From: Calliphora vicina
Lineage: Eukaryota > Arthropoda > Insecta > Diptera > Calliphoridae
Reading direction: 5' to 3'
Length of the DNA stretch: 64,000 bases
Assembly (NCBI RefSeq): GCF_958450345.1
Contig: NC_088781.1
Span: 52,778,315-52,842,314 of the forward strand
A program made the position numbers and the translations under genes. This document shows positions 54,906 to 64,000 of the stretch, in pieces; within the stretch, counting starts at the first letter, position 1; every line of letters begins with the position of its first letter. Below the pieces are notes generated by a model that was not told the DNA's origin, did not search any database, and saw only the letters and a list, made by a program, of their open reading frames with translations.

Positions 54906-56677
54906 ATGTTCTAATGAAAACAATTAAAAACCATCATTTCAATATTATGTTTCAAACTGAAGGAGGCCTTTAATCATTATATTGTATTATTCACATGATC
55001 CAGAATTCGAATAATTGATCCAATTTTTTCAGATATTTGTTATTGTATTTATAAGTTAGCTTTAAATGAGATATATGTAAGTCATTGCCAAACCTTAATC
55101 CATATCGGTTTTGACTAGTGTTAAATCTCATATGTTGTCTTAATTTAAACGATGTTGCTAAGATACTTTTGATTGCTCATAGCAGACGTATGATGAACAT
55201 ACAAGCACATATGCACATTCATACTACTGCTTACTATACATCCATTCATAAAAATATTTCATTTCATGTCATTATTTTTCCTTTTGTTGTACATACAACA
55301 TTAATTTTCATATTCAATGTGTGTGTGTTTGGTCTTTTTTCTTCTTTCGGTCATAAATTTCTAGACAATGTAAAAAACTATTGTACTGTGATGATAATGA
55401 CCGACCTCCTTCATTCTTTATCTCTAATCTAACAAGATGAAAAGAAAATCAAAATAAAAAAAAATAGAAACAAATTGTAAAAAAACGAAGAAATCATACT
55501 GGACAACATCAGTGAATGTCTCGTATTACAGCTGCTGCTTCTACTGCATACATAAAGAAAAATTCAAACAATTTATAAAATAGTCTTATTAATAACAAAT
55601 TTGAGTTGTGGGAGAAGACTGACGACTACCAGCAAGACGACTCCACAAACAATATCGTCCGTGGTTGTCTGTGATGCCCTATAAAATGGGTTAATATGAT
55701 TTTCGTTAATAAATAGTCATGTGCACTGCATACATGTCGAGGGCCAACATGTTGTACATGTGACCAACTGTGTTGTTAGGTGTATTATCAGCAAGTGCTG
55801 CTAATGTTTTAGCTGGCAAAGTATTTTAAAATTTAAACAAAATAATTTTATGCTACATAGGTATTTTTTTAGTGAACGTGTGATTAGTAATCTTGTATTT
55901 TCCTTTATTTCTAGATTAAAAAAATGAGGAATATTTCTAAGTAGCAGCTGGACATTAATATTTCTAACTTAACTTGTTAACAAATAAGCTAATGGTATTC
56001 ATCTGAAAACACAAATGATTATTAAAGTTGCAAAAGGTTTTAAACATGAATTTTGAATGGAAAATGTGCCTGGTTAACAATTGGTTTAGTAATCGTTTGT
56101 GAAAAAGCTACAATGCAGAGAGATACTTGAAAGCACATCCAAAAGGCGGGTATTATACAACTATAATGCTGCTACTAATTTATTAATTTCTAGTTAAAAT
56201 ACGTTATTTATTTGCAAATAAATAACTCTTTATAAACAAATGATAATTTTAGTGTTTTTATAATGCATTACTTATTTTGCCATTAATTCTTTGTAAAATT
56301 TAGATAAAATGTTAATTTATATTATGAAAAACAATATAAAAGTAAGTAGCATTTCAATTAAAGCTATTTTTTATTTCTAATTTTAAGAAAATAACTTTTA
56401 AATAAATATTCTGTATTATATTTAAAATAAATTAAAAAATACAAATTAAAAACTACTAATAAATGTGTTTTATTTTAATATTTATATAAAAAATATCGAA
56501 AAAGTACAATTTCCTAGAAATTCTACTTATATCATTCCAATTTGATTCATTCAATCATGAACATCAAGCCAAACAGGAAAAAAATATTTTTTTTCGTCTC
56601 AATTGAATTTTAAAATTTCTGTCAAATACCAGGCGCACAGAATCCAATAGCAGGGTGTATTTTTTCAAAAAATATTT
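54906..56677. other. unassigned AT-rich DNA
   Basis: No gene recognised. The frame at 55118-55432 (104 codons) has no domain, splice or codon-use support that I can see. Confidence 0.4.
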
Positions 56678-56817
56678 TTTTGTGAAAAATTCTTCACATA
56701 CCTTAAGGCGTTACTAATTAGGCTTAATTAATTTGCGCCTTAAATTATGTAAACATGTTTTGCAAGATATTTTTGTGAAAAATTCTTCACATACCTTAAG
56801 GCGTTACTAATTAGGCT
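56678..56817 (+). repeat. 47-bp direct repeat pair, 93 bp apart
   Basis: TTTTGTGAAAAATTCTTCAC and CTTAAGGCGTTACTAATTAG occur identically at 56678-56724 and 56771-56817. Between them CGCCTTAA can pair with TTAAGGCG of the first copy. Confidence 0.85.
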
Positions 56818-57160
56818 GTCTCTTTTACAGAAAATGTAATTAAGATGTCCAACAATATGAATATTTTATGCAAGATTTTTTTTCAGGAAAACAATGCGTG
56901 TTGTTTTTGTTCAATTTTGTTTGAGTAAAAGAAAGGATGTCTTCTTAAATTATATGTATTCTTTATCCAGCAACAATAACACGGTCTACGGGTTTTTTGA
57001 CCAAAACTGATACGCAAGGCTTATTCGCAAATAAAAATATTGTAATAAAAAAATTTGCCGTATAAACAGTGAATAAATTTTTTATTTGCAAATAGCTAAC
57101 TCACGAAAACCATTCCTGATTAACGATACTATTTGCAAATAAGATTTTAAACATTGCCAT
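56818..57160. other. unassigned gap
   Basis: No gene or repeat recognised. TTATTTGCAAATAGCTAA-type sequence occurs near 57080. Confidence 0.4.
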
Positions 57161-57480
57161 ATTTTTTAACGTTTTTAGTTTTTCTTTCGTTTTTTAAATC
57201 ACCCTTATCGTGGTTGGCGTAAACATCTTACGCCTACGACAGTTTTGTACTAGATTAAAGATAAAATGCAAACTGTTTCTTTAATCTATTACTAAACTGT
57301 CATTGCGTTTTTGCATTAAGATTTTTTAACGTTTTTAGTTTTTCTTTCGTTTTTTAAATCACCCTTATCGTGGTTGGCGTAAACATCTTACGCCTACGAC
57401 AGTTTTGTACTAGATTAAAGATAAAATGCAAACTGTTTCTTTAATCTATTACTAAACTGTCATTGCGTTTTTGCATTAAG
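57161..57480 (+). repeat. perfect 160-bp tandem duplication
   Basis: 57161-57320 and 57321-57480 are identical by eye. Each unit contains the hairpin GGCGTAAACATCTTACGCC. It also holds a 23-bp arm starting ACAGTTTTGTACTAG, paired with a partner ending TATTACTAAACTGT (3 mismatches). Confidence 0.88.
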
Positions 57481-59037
57481 AATTGTAAGACAAACAAGAA
57501 TTTTTAATTCTTTAATTTTTACATTTAAAAAAATAAGAATTTTCCGTAACCAAAGTGACATATAAACAGGGAGTTAGTTAATTGCAAATTATTTTTATTT
57601 GCGAATAAGCTACGTATAAACGTATTATGAAATAATTAGTTTTAAAGTTAAATCTATACCTTGATTCTAACTGTATAATTATTTTTTCAATGCTACGTGA
57701 AGTTTTTAAGAAATTGAAGGAGTAAAAAACAAAAATAAACAATTTTACAACAATTCATTAAATTACTTTAGAGGTTAGAAGTTTCTTTTTTTATATTTTT
57801 CATGATGAAGGCCCTTAGGAAAATTCTGTATGATACTACAACATAATTTTTTTTTATTTTTTTAATATAAATATTTTGTTATTAAAGAAATTGAATTGAT
57901 TTTTTAAAAATTTTAAAATTTGTTTCCCTGGTTATTAATATTCAATCACAACAATTTGTTGTAGAACGTACTGTTTACAATAAAATTAATAAATCGAAAG
58001 ACTTTTTCAATATAGGACTAGGTTTTTCTACTTACACCATTTCTTTATCAACAAAAATATAAATGGGGTTCTACGGGACTGTCGAAAATGCCTCATTAAA
58101 CCGGTTGGAACCACTGGCATACAGGATCTAAATGTATGTATTTTTATAACAGAATCAACCCCACTGTGTCCATTACTTGTTTGGCTATGCTTATAAAACA
58201 GCTTTCTTTTTTCATCCCTCAAAAAAAAAACCCGCTAAATACACATCTTTGTGTTGTGGGGTGTTGGGTTGCTGGTTCGATGGATGACATGTTGGTTCGG
58301 TTGGGTACGACCCGGTTGGGTTGGATTGATTGGTTGCTTGTTGTGTTGTTCTTTAAATAAGAGCAGGAAATTAATGTTTATCGAGTTTCCTTTAGAACAG
58401 TTTGTTATTAGACGACTTCTTTGCTGGTGATGATAACGGGATTATTTTTCTTTTGTAAAAATCAATTTCAATAATTTTGTGGTCGTGTGGTGTATAACAA
58501 CAACAAATGTTTATACAATTTTGTGCATAAAACAAAAAGAAACATAAAAGTGAAACAAACAAAAAATAAATATAAAAAAAAATCGCAAGATTAGCAGTGA
58601 CAAAATATTGTTTCTTTTTGATTTTTAAGTTTTTGTTCTTTTTTTCCTTTCGGTTTGTTGTTTATGTTTAAAAAGAGATTAAAACAAGATTAAGTCTGTA
58701 CTACATCGAAAAAAAAAATTAAATAAATAAGTACGTGTTGGGTTTTCTTAATGAAATAATTTAATTTTGAAAAAAAATTCTTTTTAAAACCTCACAGCAT
58801 TTGCTTAAGTTTGAAAAGCCCTATGAAAAATTTATGCCGGCTTTTAGTTGAGTTTCTTTTAAAATTGTAAGAAATTCATTAAAATCAAATCAAAATTTTT
58901 CCAAGAAGAAATTCAAATGTTACAAAGTTTAAACCTACAAAAAAATACATCAACGAAAAAGCAAAAAGAAGGAAAAAAATCAATCAATTCTGCTTCAAAA
59001 ATGTTTGTATTGTGTTCAGCATAAATTTGTCTATAAC
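57481..59037. other. unassigned AT-rich DNA
   Basis: No gene recognised. A GT-rich tract at 58240-58345 (GGTTGGGT-like motifs) produces the open frame 58136-58360, which I do not regard as coding. Confidence 0.4.
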
Positions 59038-59223
59038 ATGTTGGAACAACAACGAAAAGGATATTCAAATACTTCTTACTACCACCACCACCAACAACAA
59101 CAGCACCACCACCATCAACTACAACAACAACAATACTACTACTACTATTACTGCTACAACAATAACAACTTTGACTACTTCTACAACAATTACGGTTATT
59201 TAGTCGAGAGCATTCAAACATAA
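59038..59223 (+). repeat. CAA/CAC/TAC trinucleotide-rich tract with open frame
   Basis: From about 59080 to 59190 the DNA is a mixed CAA/CAC/CTA/TAC triplet tract. The frame from ATG 59038 reads YYHHHQQQQHHHHQLQQQQ, then a Tyr-rich and Asn-rich run, ending TAA at 59221. Such tracts occur both in coding exons of fly regulators and in non-coding DNA. No splice sites or flanking domain support a gene. Confidence 0.4.
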
Positions 59224-59664
59224 ATTTTTCTGGTTGGTATTCGATATAATTTGCTCATTTGCTCGCACAAAACTTCTAAACTCCAAACTAAATTTTAAGG
59301 GAAACATGTCATTTCTAACATCTGTCAAAATTTGTTATTCAAATAATGAAACTATTGATATTTAACCTGTTGTCGTTTTAAATATAACAGTAATTATAGT
59401 TGAAAATTATTCAGACTTGAGTTCATTTAATTGTTTTCATAGTTTTAAAGAATTAACAGTAATTTTTAGTTTTATTTCATCGTTTTGTGGTCCTTTTAAT
59501 ATTGCTCTACAATATTTTCTATGGGAAATACTATTATACGTCATATTATCAGTGCAAAAATAGGAAGTTTACAATTTTCTTTTTACATTACGCTATCATT
59601 TGGAAGATTTAGAGTGACTTAAGATCACCAGCATTAATGTCGTTCTTAACATGAGGTTTATATA
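59224..59664. other. unassigned AT-rich DNA
   Basis: Nothing recognised. Confidence 0.4.
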
Positions 59665-59789
59665 CAGCCCAATTATGAATAAAAATTACCTGAGAGTTTA
59701 TTCCATTTTCCCATTTTTCTAGTCAATTTCAATGTTAAACAAAAGAAAAGGGAAAAACTCCCGGGGTATTATTATTCATAATTGGGCTG
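59665..59789. mobile_element. 125-bp MITE
   Basis: CAGCCCAATTATGAATAA (59665-59682) is inverted as TTATTCATAATTGGGCTG (59772-59789). The arms extend inward with mismatches through GAGAGTTTATTCC and GGGAAAAACTCCC. The left flank is TATA, the right ATAG, so a TA-type duplication is possible. Confidence 0.75.
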
Positions 59790-59894
59790 ATAGTATTTAT
59801 TCCAGCTTAAATAAAGGGTATTTTCATTAAGCGCTTCCTATCATCATCGACATTTTATATTCATTTGAAAGACGTACCGATGTCATCATGTATG

Positions 59895-60405
59895 AAATGT
59901 AACATTTCGCGAATGTTCGCCGAGGCTTCGCTGGGTAGCGCGCATCCGAAATTTCCAATTTTCCATGAATCTGGAGAATAAATCAGGTTGAATTTGATCG
60001 ATGGCATGGGTTATGTTGGCTTTGAGGGCCGCTGTGGTTTTGGTTTATTTGCTTAGACCTTCAACTTAAGAAAACCCCACAAGAAAAATTCTAACAGGCT
60101 CAAATTGCATGATCCCGGTGGCTAGTTCACAGCACATCCACGTGAGATGACCATGTACTTAAGTCGCTCGTGCAGAATGTACAGTGTTGCATTAGCAGTG
60201 TGGCACGTAGCGACGTTATTTTGAAACCACATGTCGTTGGTGTCCATATCATTCAATTCAGACCAAAATAAGTTGACTGTCATCGACCTATAGCACTTGC
60301 CGTTGACGGCCAGGCCAACGTCGTTCTAAAAAAATAGGCACCGATGACCCCAGCCCAGCCAGCCCAAAATCCACGACAAACTGTGAATTTTTCGGGATTC
60401 ATTGG
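59895..60405 (-). pseudogene. type 2 mariner/Tc1-family transposase catalytic half
   Basis: On the minus strand: NPEKFTVCRGFWAGWAGVIG, then FWSELNDMDTNDMWFQNNVA and TCHTANATL. This is the second catalytic block, where family members have FQQDGATCHTA, so the catalytic Asp appears changed to Asn or lost. PPGSCNLSLLEFFLWG follows, the third block (consensus PPRSCDLTPLDFFLWG, with Asp to Glu). ENWKFRMR-like residues close it. The N-terminal half is absent. It is joined at its upstream side to a type 1 mariner fragment. Confidence 0.72.
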
Positions 60406-60865
60406 ATTCCGAGCCAAAAGAACTGCACATATTTTGAGTCCAAGAACGCATCAAGCCAAATTCGGAAACTCTGTTCTGATGTGAAGCGTGTCCCAGAGAG
60501 AGCGTTCTGCATCGATCGAAACAAATAGTAGTCGGACAGGGCATGGTCTGGATTATAAGGCGGGTGAAGCAAAACTTCCTAACCACTTCTTTCTAAATAG
60601 TTTTTAACAGGATTGCAACATGTGACCTAGCGTTGTGATGATGGAATATTATGGTTTCATGTCTGGCCGAATATTCTGGGCGATTTTCGGCCAAATGAAT
60701 CAGTTGTGTTCGTTACAGGATCACTGTGAAAGTCTGGCTAGATTTCAGTAGCTCATAATAGATAGGATCCTTTTGCTACCACCAAATACAGATAATTACC
60801 TTAGCGCCATGAATATTTGGCTTTGGTGTCGATTCGGCTGGTTGGCCGGTAGACCGGGACGGGGA
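60406..60865 (-). pseudogene. type 1 mariner transposase fragment (copy 4)
   Basis: On the minus strand, recognisable blocks run from ATATTCATGGCGCTAAGGTA near 60810, through a degraded HNARSHVAIL-like catalytic block near 60630. They end in the CGCTTCACATCAGAACAGAG to AAGAACTG stretch at 60410-60500, which matches copies 1-3. The last catalytic Asp block is also present in decayed form near 60540-60560. It breaks off at GGAATCC, where type 2 sequence begins. Both lie on the same strand. Confidence 0.72.
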
Positions 60866-62067
60866 ATTCCGCAAAGTTTTCAATACCGAAATCCCGGGAA
60901 ATTGTTTATATTAAGTTTTTTGAACTTTACTTTCTCTAAAAGATGCTTAAAACTGCAAAACAAATGCAGAATATTCATACAACAAAAAAGATTTAACCCA
61001 AATATACCAATAACTAGCTCATTATTCAAATTATTCCAAAAACTCGTGAATGTTCACAGAATTCTATTCCGATCGCAAAATTATTTTAGTATTTTTCTTT
61101 TTCACAAAGAGTAAAACGAAATTTTTTGGAATAAAACCATTTTACTTTTCATTAATGTCATTGTAGGATAACGTCAGTTTTTTTCCGATGAAACTGAAGA
61201 CCCTTTGCTTCGTAACTCGTTCCCGAACAACTAAACTCCTGTATTAAGAATATTTTTGCATATTTTTGTCTTTATCTTAGTTCTTAAACAATTCGTTATA
61301 ACGAAGTTCAACTGCCATTCTGCTAAATATGTTCATAGTGTTAATAGGAAATTCATAAATTAGGTTAAAGTTTTATTTTTATTGTTCGTGTAATTTTTAA
61401 CTTCCCTAAGTTTTTTGTCATTTTATTTTGTATTGAAAACAATCGCTTTGTTTTGGCTTCATTATTATTGTACGGAGTTGCAGTTGTTGTTGTTTTTATA
61501 TAGTTTTTATTTTAGTTTTTGTTGTCATCGACATTGTCGTTTGCAATTATTAAAATCATAGCAGCCAGACAGACAGACTTTTGTCATTATTAAATTGTAG
61601 TTTTGTGTGGATGTATCACTATGGATGCATGACTGCATGAGAAATTATAGTGTGACATGTGTTGCCAGATTTAATTATGTTGAGAAATAAAACTTTTAAA
61701 TTGTGACACAACTTCTTTTGAAGGCAGAAGTTGAGAAGTTAAGGTAAAGAAATTTTCAAATATATACATACATACATACGTATGTAGTAAAAACTGTTTC
61801 ACAAGCTGTGTGCGGTTTAATATATTTTTAGTTTTAAAAAGTTGTAGTATTTACAAAATAAAGTTTTTTGTTTGCAGGAAAAAAAGTTGTTATACAATTT
61901 TAACAGTTTTACGGGAAACACTTGAACACAATGAAGGATGGCTATAATATGTTTCATTTACCTTTAGCTACAGTGGTGGCCTTATAATTGGAAATGATGT
62001 TTTAAGATCTACACTGCAAATTATAAGTACCGTTATTTAACGAGCACACAATCAACATTGTTGTCGA
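60866..62067. other. unassigned AT-rich DNA
   Basis: No gene supported; the frame at 60773-61114 starts within mariner debris. ATACATACATACGTATGTA (about 61764-61782) is a simple palindromic repeat. Confidence 0.4.
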
Positions 62068-62182
62068 TGGATTCCAAGCCAAAAGAACTGCTCATCTTTT
62101 GAGGCCAATAACGAATCAAGCCAATATCGGATACTCTGTTTCAAAGTGAAGCGTATCCCAGAGAGAGCGTTCTGCATCGATC
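62068..62182 (-). repeat. short type 1 mariner fragment
   Basis: About 115 bp matching the C-terminal coding region of the mariner copies, from GATCGATGCAGAACGCTCTC (minus strand) to the same GGAATCC breakpoint seen near 60406. Confidence 0.7.
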
Positions 62183-62680
62183 TTAGTGAGACTGTGAAAA
62201 CAGTGAAACACGCTTATACTGCAAAGTTATTTCTAATAATAAGGCCACGACTGTATGGTTTTTTTTATGTAAAGAATTCCATTTAACTTTGTTCGAAATT
62301 GGTTTTTTGTTGGTATCAAATATATAGGGTAAAATGTACAATACATTGTTCTTTAAGCATTTAATATTTGCTAAATGTAGTTCATAAATACCAAACTTTA
62401 AAACACATATTCGAGTAAAATATCCTAACATCTCAACAATTTAGTTGGTTGATTAATTTGACAACTTAGAAACAATCAAGTGTAGTCGTTAGAACTCCGT
62501 TCTGATGATGACGTCAAAATCGGAGACTAAATCGAACCTCTATCGGCAATAACATGTGGCATTTTGTTCCCATGAAATATCCTTTTCCCTCGAAAGGAAA
62601 ATTTCTATCGTGATATTTCCATGAACTTTTCATTCACAATAGTTGATTTTGTTCGTAACAACTGCTTATTGTTTACAAAA
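62183..62680. other. unassigned DNA
   Basis: No gene or repeat recognised. The reverse frame at 62183-62431 has no motif. Confidence 0.4.
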
Positions 62681-62759
62681 TTTCATCTAAAAATTGGAAA
62701 TTTTTTCACGTGAACAAAGTTGATGAATATTAAATGGGAAACATATTTCACGTGAAATA

Positions 62760-63000
62760 TTGATTCGCGATAGGGGTGGATATCTTTGATATCTCGTACA
62801 ATATAAACGTGTCCAAAAACCTATGTCTAGTAACATGAGGTGCACATTGACAGAGAAGATGAGAGAATGTCTCCTCTTTTTCAGGTTCCCGGCAGCAATA
62901 GTTATTGAAAGGGAGTCTGAATATACTCGCATGTTAATATCCTGTTAATATTGCCTGAGTCTCCAAATATCTTTTCGATTATGATTCATGTACGACTTAT
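62760..63000 (-). pseudogene. LINE C-terminal zinc-knuckle relic
   Basis: On the minus strand, NNYCCREPEKEETFSHLLCQ then CAPHVTRHRFLD matches the knuckle region of RNase H-type LINEs. The intact LINE here has CRSCHNEEEDETVSHLFCQC at the same place. A weak TGY-xHA stretch precedes it, as expected (LTGHxxxGxHA). The family probably differs from the intact LINE. Flanking sequence to about 63300 may also be decayed LINE. Confidence 0.55.
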
Positions 63001-63750
63001 AGAATGCAACACGTTGTACTTGAGACAGGTATCTAATTGGTATCGATGGAGATAAACGTTCTGGACTATGTAGACTGTTCCTCCCTACACTGGACAATAA
63101 GAATATGAATTGAGTAACAGAAGTTCCGCTTGGTAATCTGTTAAAATTATTTCTATCATAATCCTGCGAGTCGCACTAGTTCCGTGACATGCCATGTGTC
63201 AAGAAGTAGACATTTAGGGCAGCGTCATCTTAAAGTGATTAAGTTTTAGTACGATAATCGATTCTGTGTGAGTTGCCTTTTAGCTTTTTCCCTGATCACA
63301 GATATATCTGCCTGAAATACTTAATGATTTAATTGTATTTCAGAAGAAGACGAAACCCTAACATATGCTCCGGAAAGAAAATCCCAGATCGACTGACTAT
63401 CGATCATGCTCAAGAACACCAAATATTCGGATACGTTTTGACAAAGAATAAATTTTGCGAATTCGTATTACAGGATATATGGCTACATGCAATCCTACAA
63501 TCATAAGCTTCAACCGATTTTTAGACCTCATGAAAATGAAATCATTTACGATCGTTTCCAAATATTTTAGGGGCTTAAAAATCACATATCCATTAATTTT
63601 AGTAAAGACAATGAATTGGTACAGATAAAATTTGAGGTAAAAACCATAAAATTTTAAATAATGATAAAAAATATAAAAGATTGCCTCCAAAAAATTTTTA
63701 GATAGCCTTCCGGTGGATCTTCATTGGGAATCATTGCTCATGAAACTATT
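63001..63750. other. unassigned DNA
   Basis: Possibly older LINE sequence at the left, but no motif is clear. The reverse frame 63397-63690 is not supported as a gene. Confidence 0.35.
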
Positions 63751-63776
63751 TTTATACCTTTCACCTTCGTGAGAAA
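63751..63776 (-). repeat. family B right-terminus fragment
   Basis: TTATACCTTTCACCTTCGTG is the reverse complement of the right end of the family B element at 23293-23848. Sequence beyond about 63776 does not match that copy well. Confidence 0.65.
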
Positions 63777-64000
63777 TTTCCAATTTTATTAAATAATTTA
63801 TCGCTTTCCATTCCAAAGTTACAGCATAAATTGCGAACAAAGGTATTTTTCCCAAAAAACAATGATGCGCTTAAAGGGTTAAACAAATTTTTTTTTAACC
63901 TTTTTTTTCTAAAATGCTGTATTTTTATGTGCTTATAATAACTCATCAATAAAAAAAACATTATGTGGAGAAATCAATACGATGGTGGTCAATAAGTCTG
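63777..64000. other. unassigned end of window
   Basis: AT-rich; nothing recognised. Confidence 0.35.

Noticed and set aside
58136..58360. GT-rich open frame
   Set aside because: It reads through a GGTTGGGT-like simple-sequence tract without any domain.

Overview
This window looks like nuclear DNA of a higher (brachyceran) fly, probably a blow-fly or house-fly relative. It is strongly AT-rich and gene-poor. The one conserved gene has introns of only 63-66 bp. The rest is mostly a graveyard of dipteran transposons: mariner, Tc1, Tigger/pogo, hAT-like and other MITEs, Helitron/Helentron-like repeats, RNase H-bearing LINEs and a Gypsy-type solo LTR. No bacterial genes, rRNA, tRNA or CRISPR array was seen.

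The only host gene I can support well is the fly counterpart of WBP4/FBP21, a spliceosome protein, at 45663-46881 on the + strand. It has four coding exons, a U1-type zinc finger and one clear WW domain. Its start codon appears to be split by the first intron. A second, weaker host candidate is a minus-strand terminal exon near 50773-50971.

The other large coding region is a nearly intact non-LTR retrotransposon at 18106-23164 (LOA/R1-like grade). It has an ORF1, and an uninterrupted 1199-residue ORF2 with endonuclease, reverse transcriptase, RNase H and a C-terminal zinc knuckle. It is flanked by an 11-bp direct repeat, and its 3' end is a short AACCT repeat.

Region by region. 0-9 kb: a Helitron 3' terminus, mariner copy 1 interrupted by a Helentron-like repeat, a MITE and a solo LTR. 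9-17 kb: decayed LINE pieces, all on the minus strand, a hAT-type MITE with an 8-bp duplication, a 430-bp foldback, and mariner copy 2, also interrupted. 18-26 kb: the intact LINE, a second Helentron-like family and an RT fragment. 26-36 kb: mostly unassigned DNA, mariner copy 3 and a dispersed repeat that recurs inverted at 7.5-8.0 kb. 36-42 kb: a locally duplicated unit flanking mariner debris and a 2.3-kb TIR element. 42.6-43.7 kb: an 11-copy tandem array. 44.4-45.2 kb: a Tigger remnant in a Helitron fragment, with the junction duplicated. 45.7-46.9 kb: WBP4. 47-64 kb: long non-coding stretches with MITEs, foldbacks, a perfect 160-bp tandem duplication, a chimeric mariner fragment and a decayed LINE tail.

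Most transposon calls rest on protein motifs or terminal inverted repeats read by eye. Boundaries are exact only where a target-site duplication or an empty-site comparison is stated.
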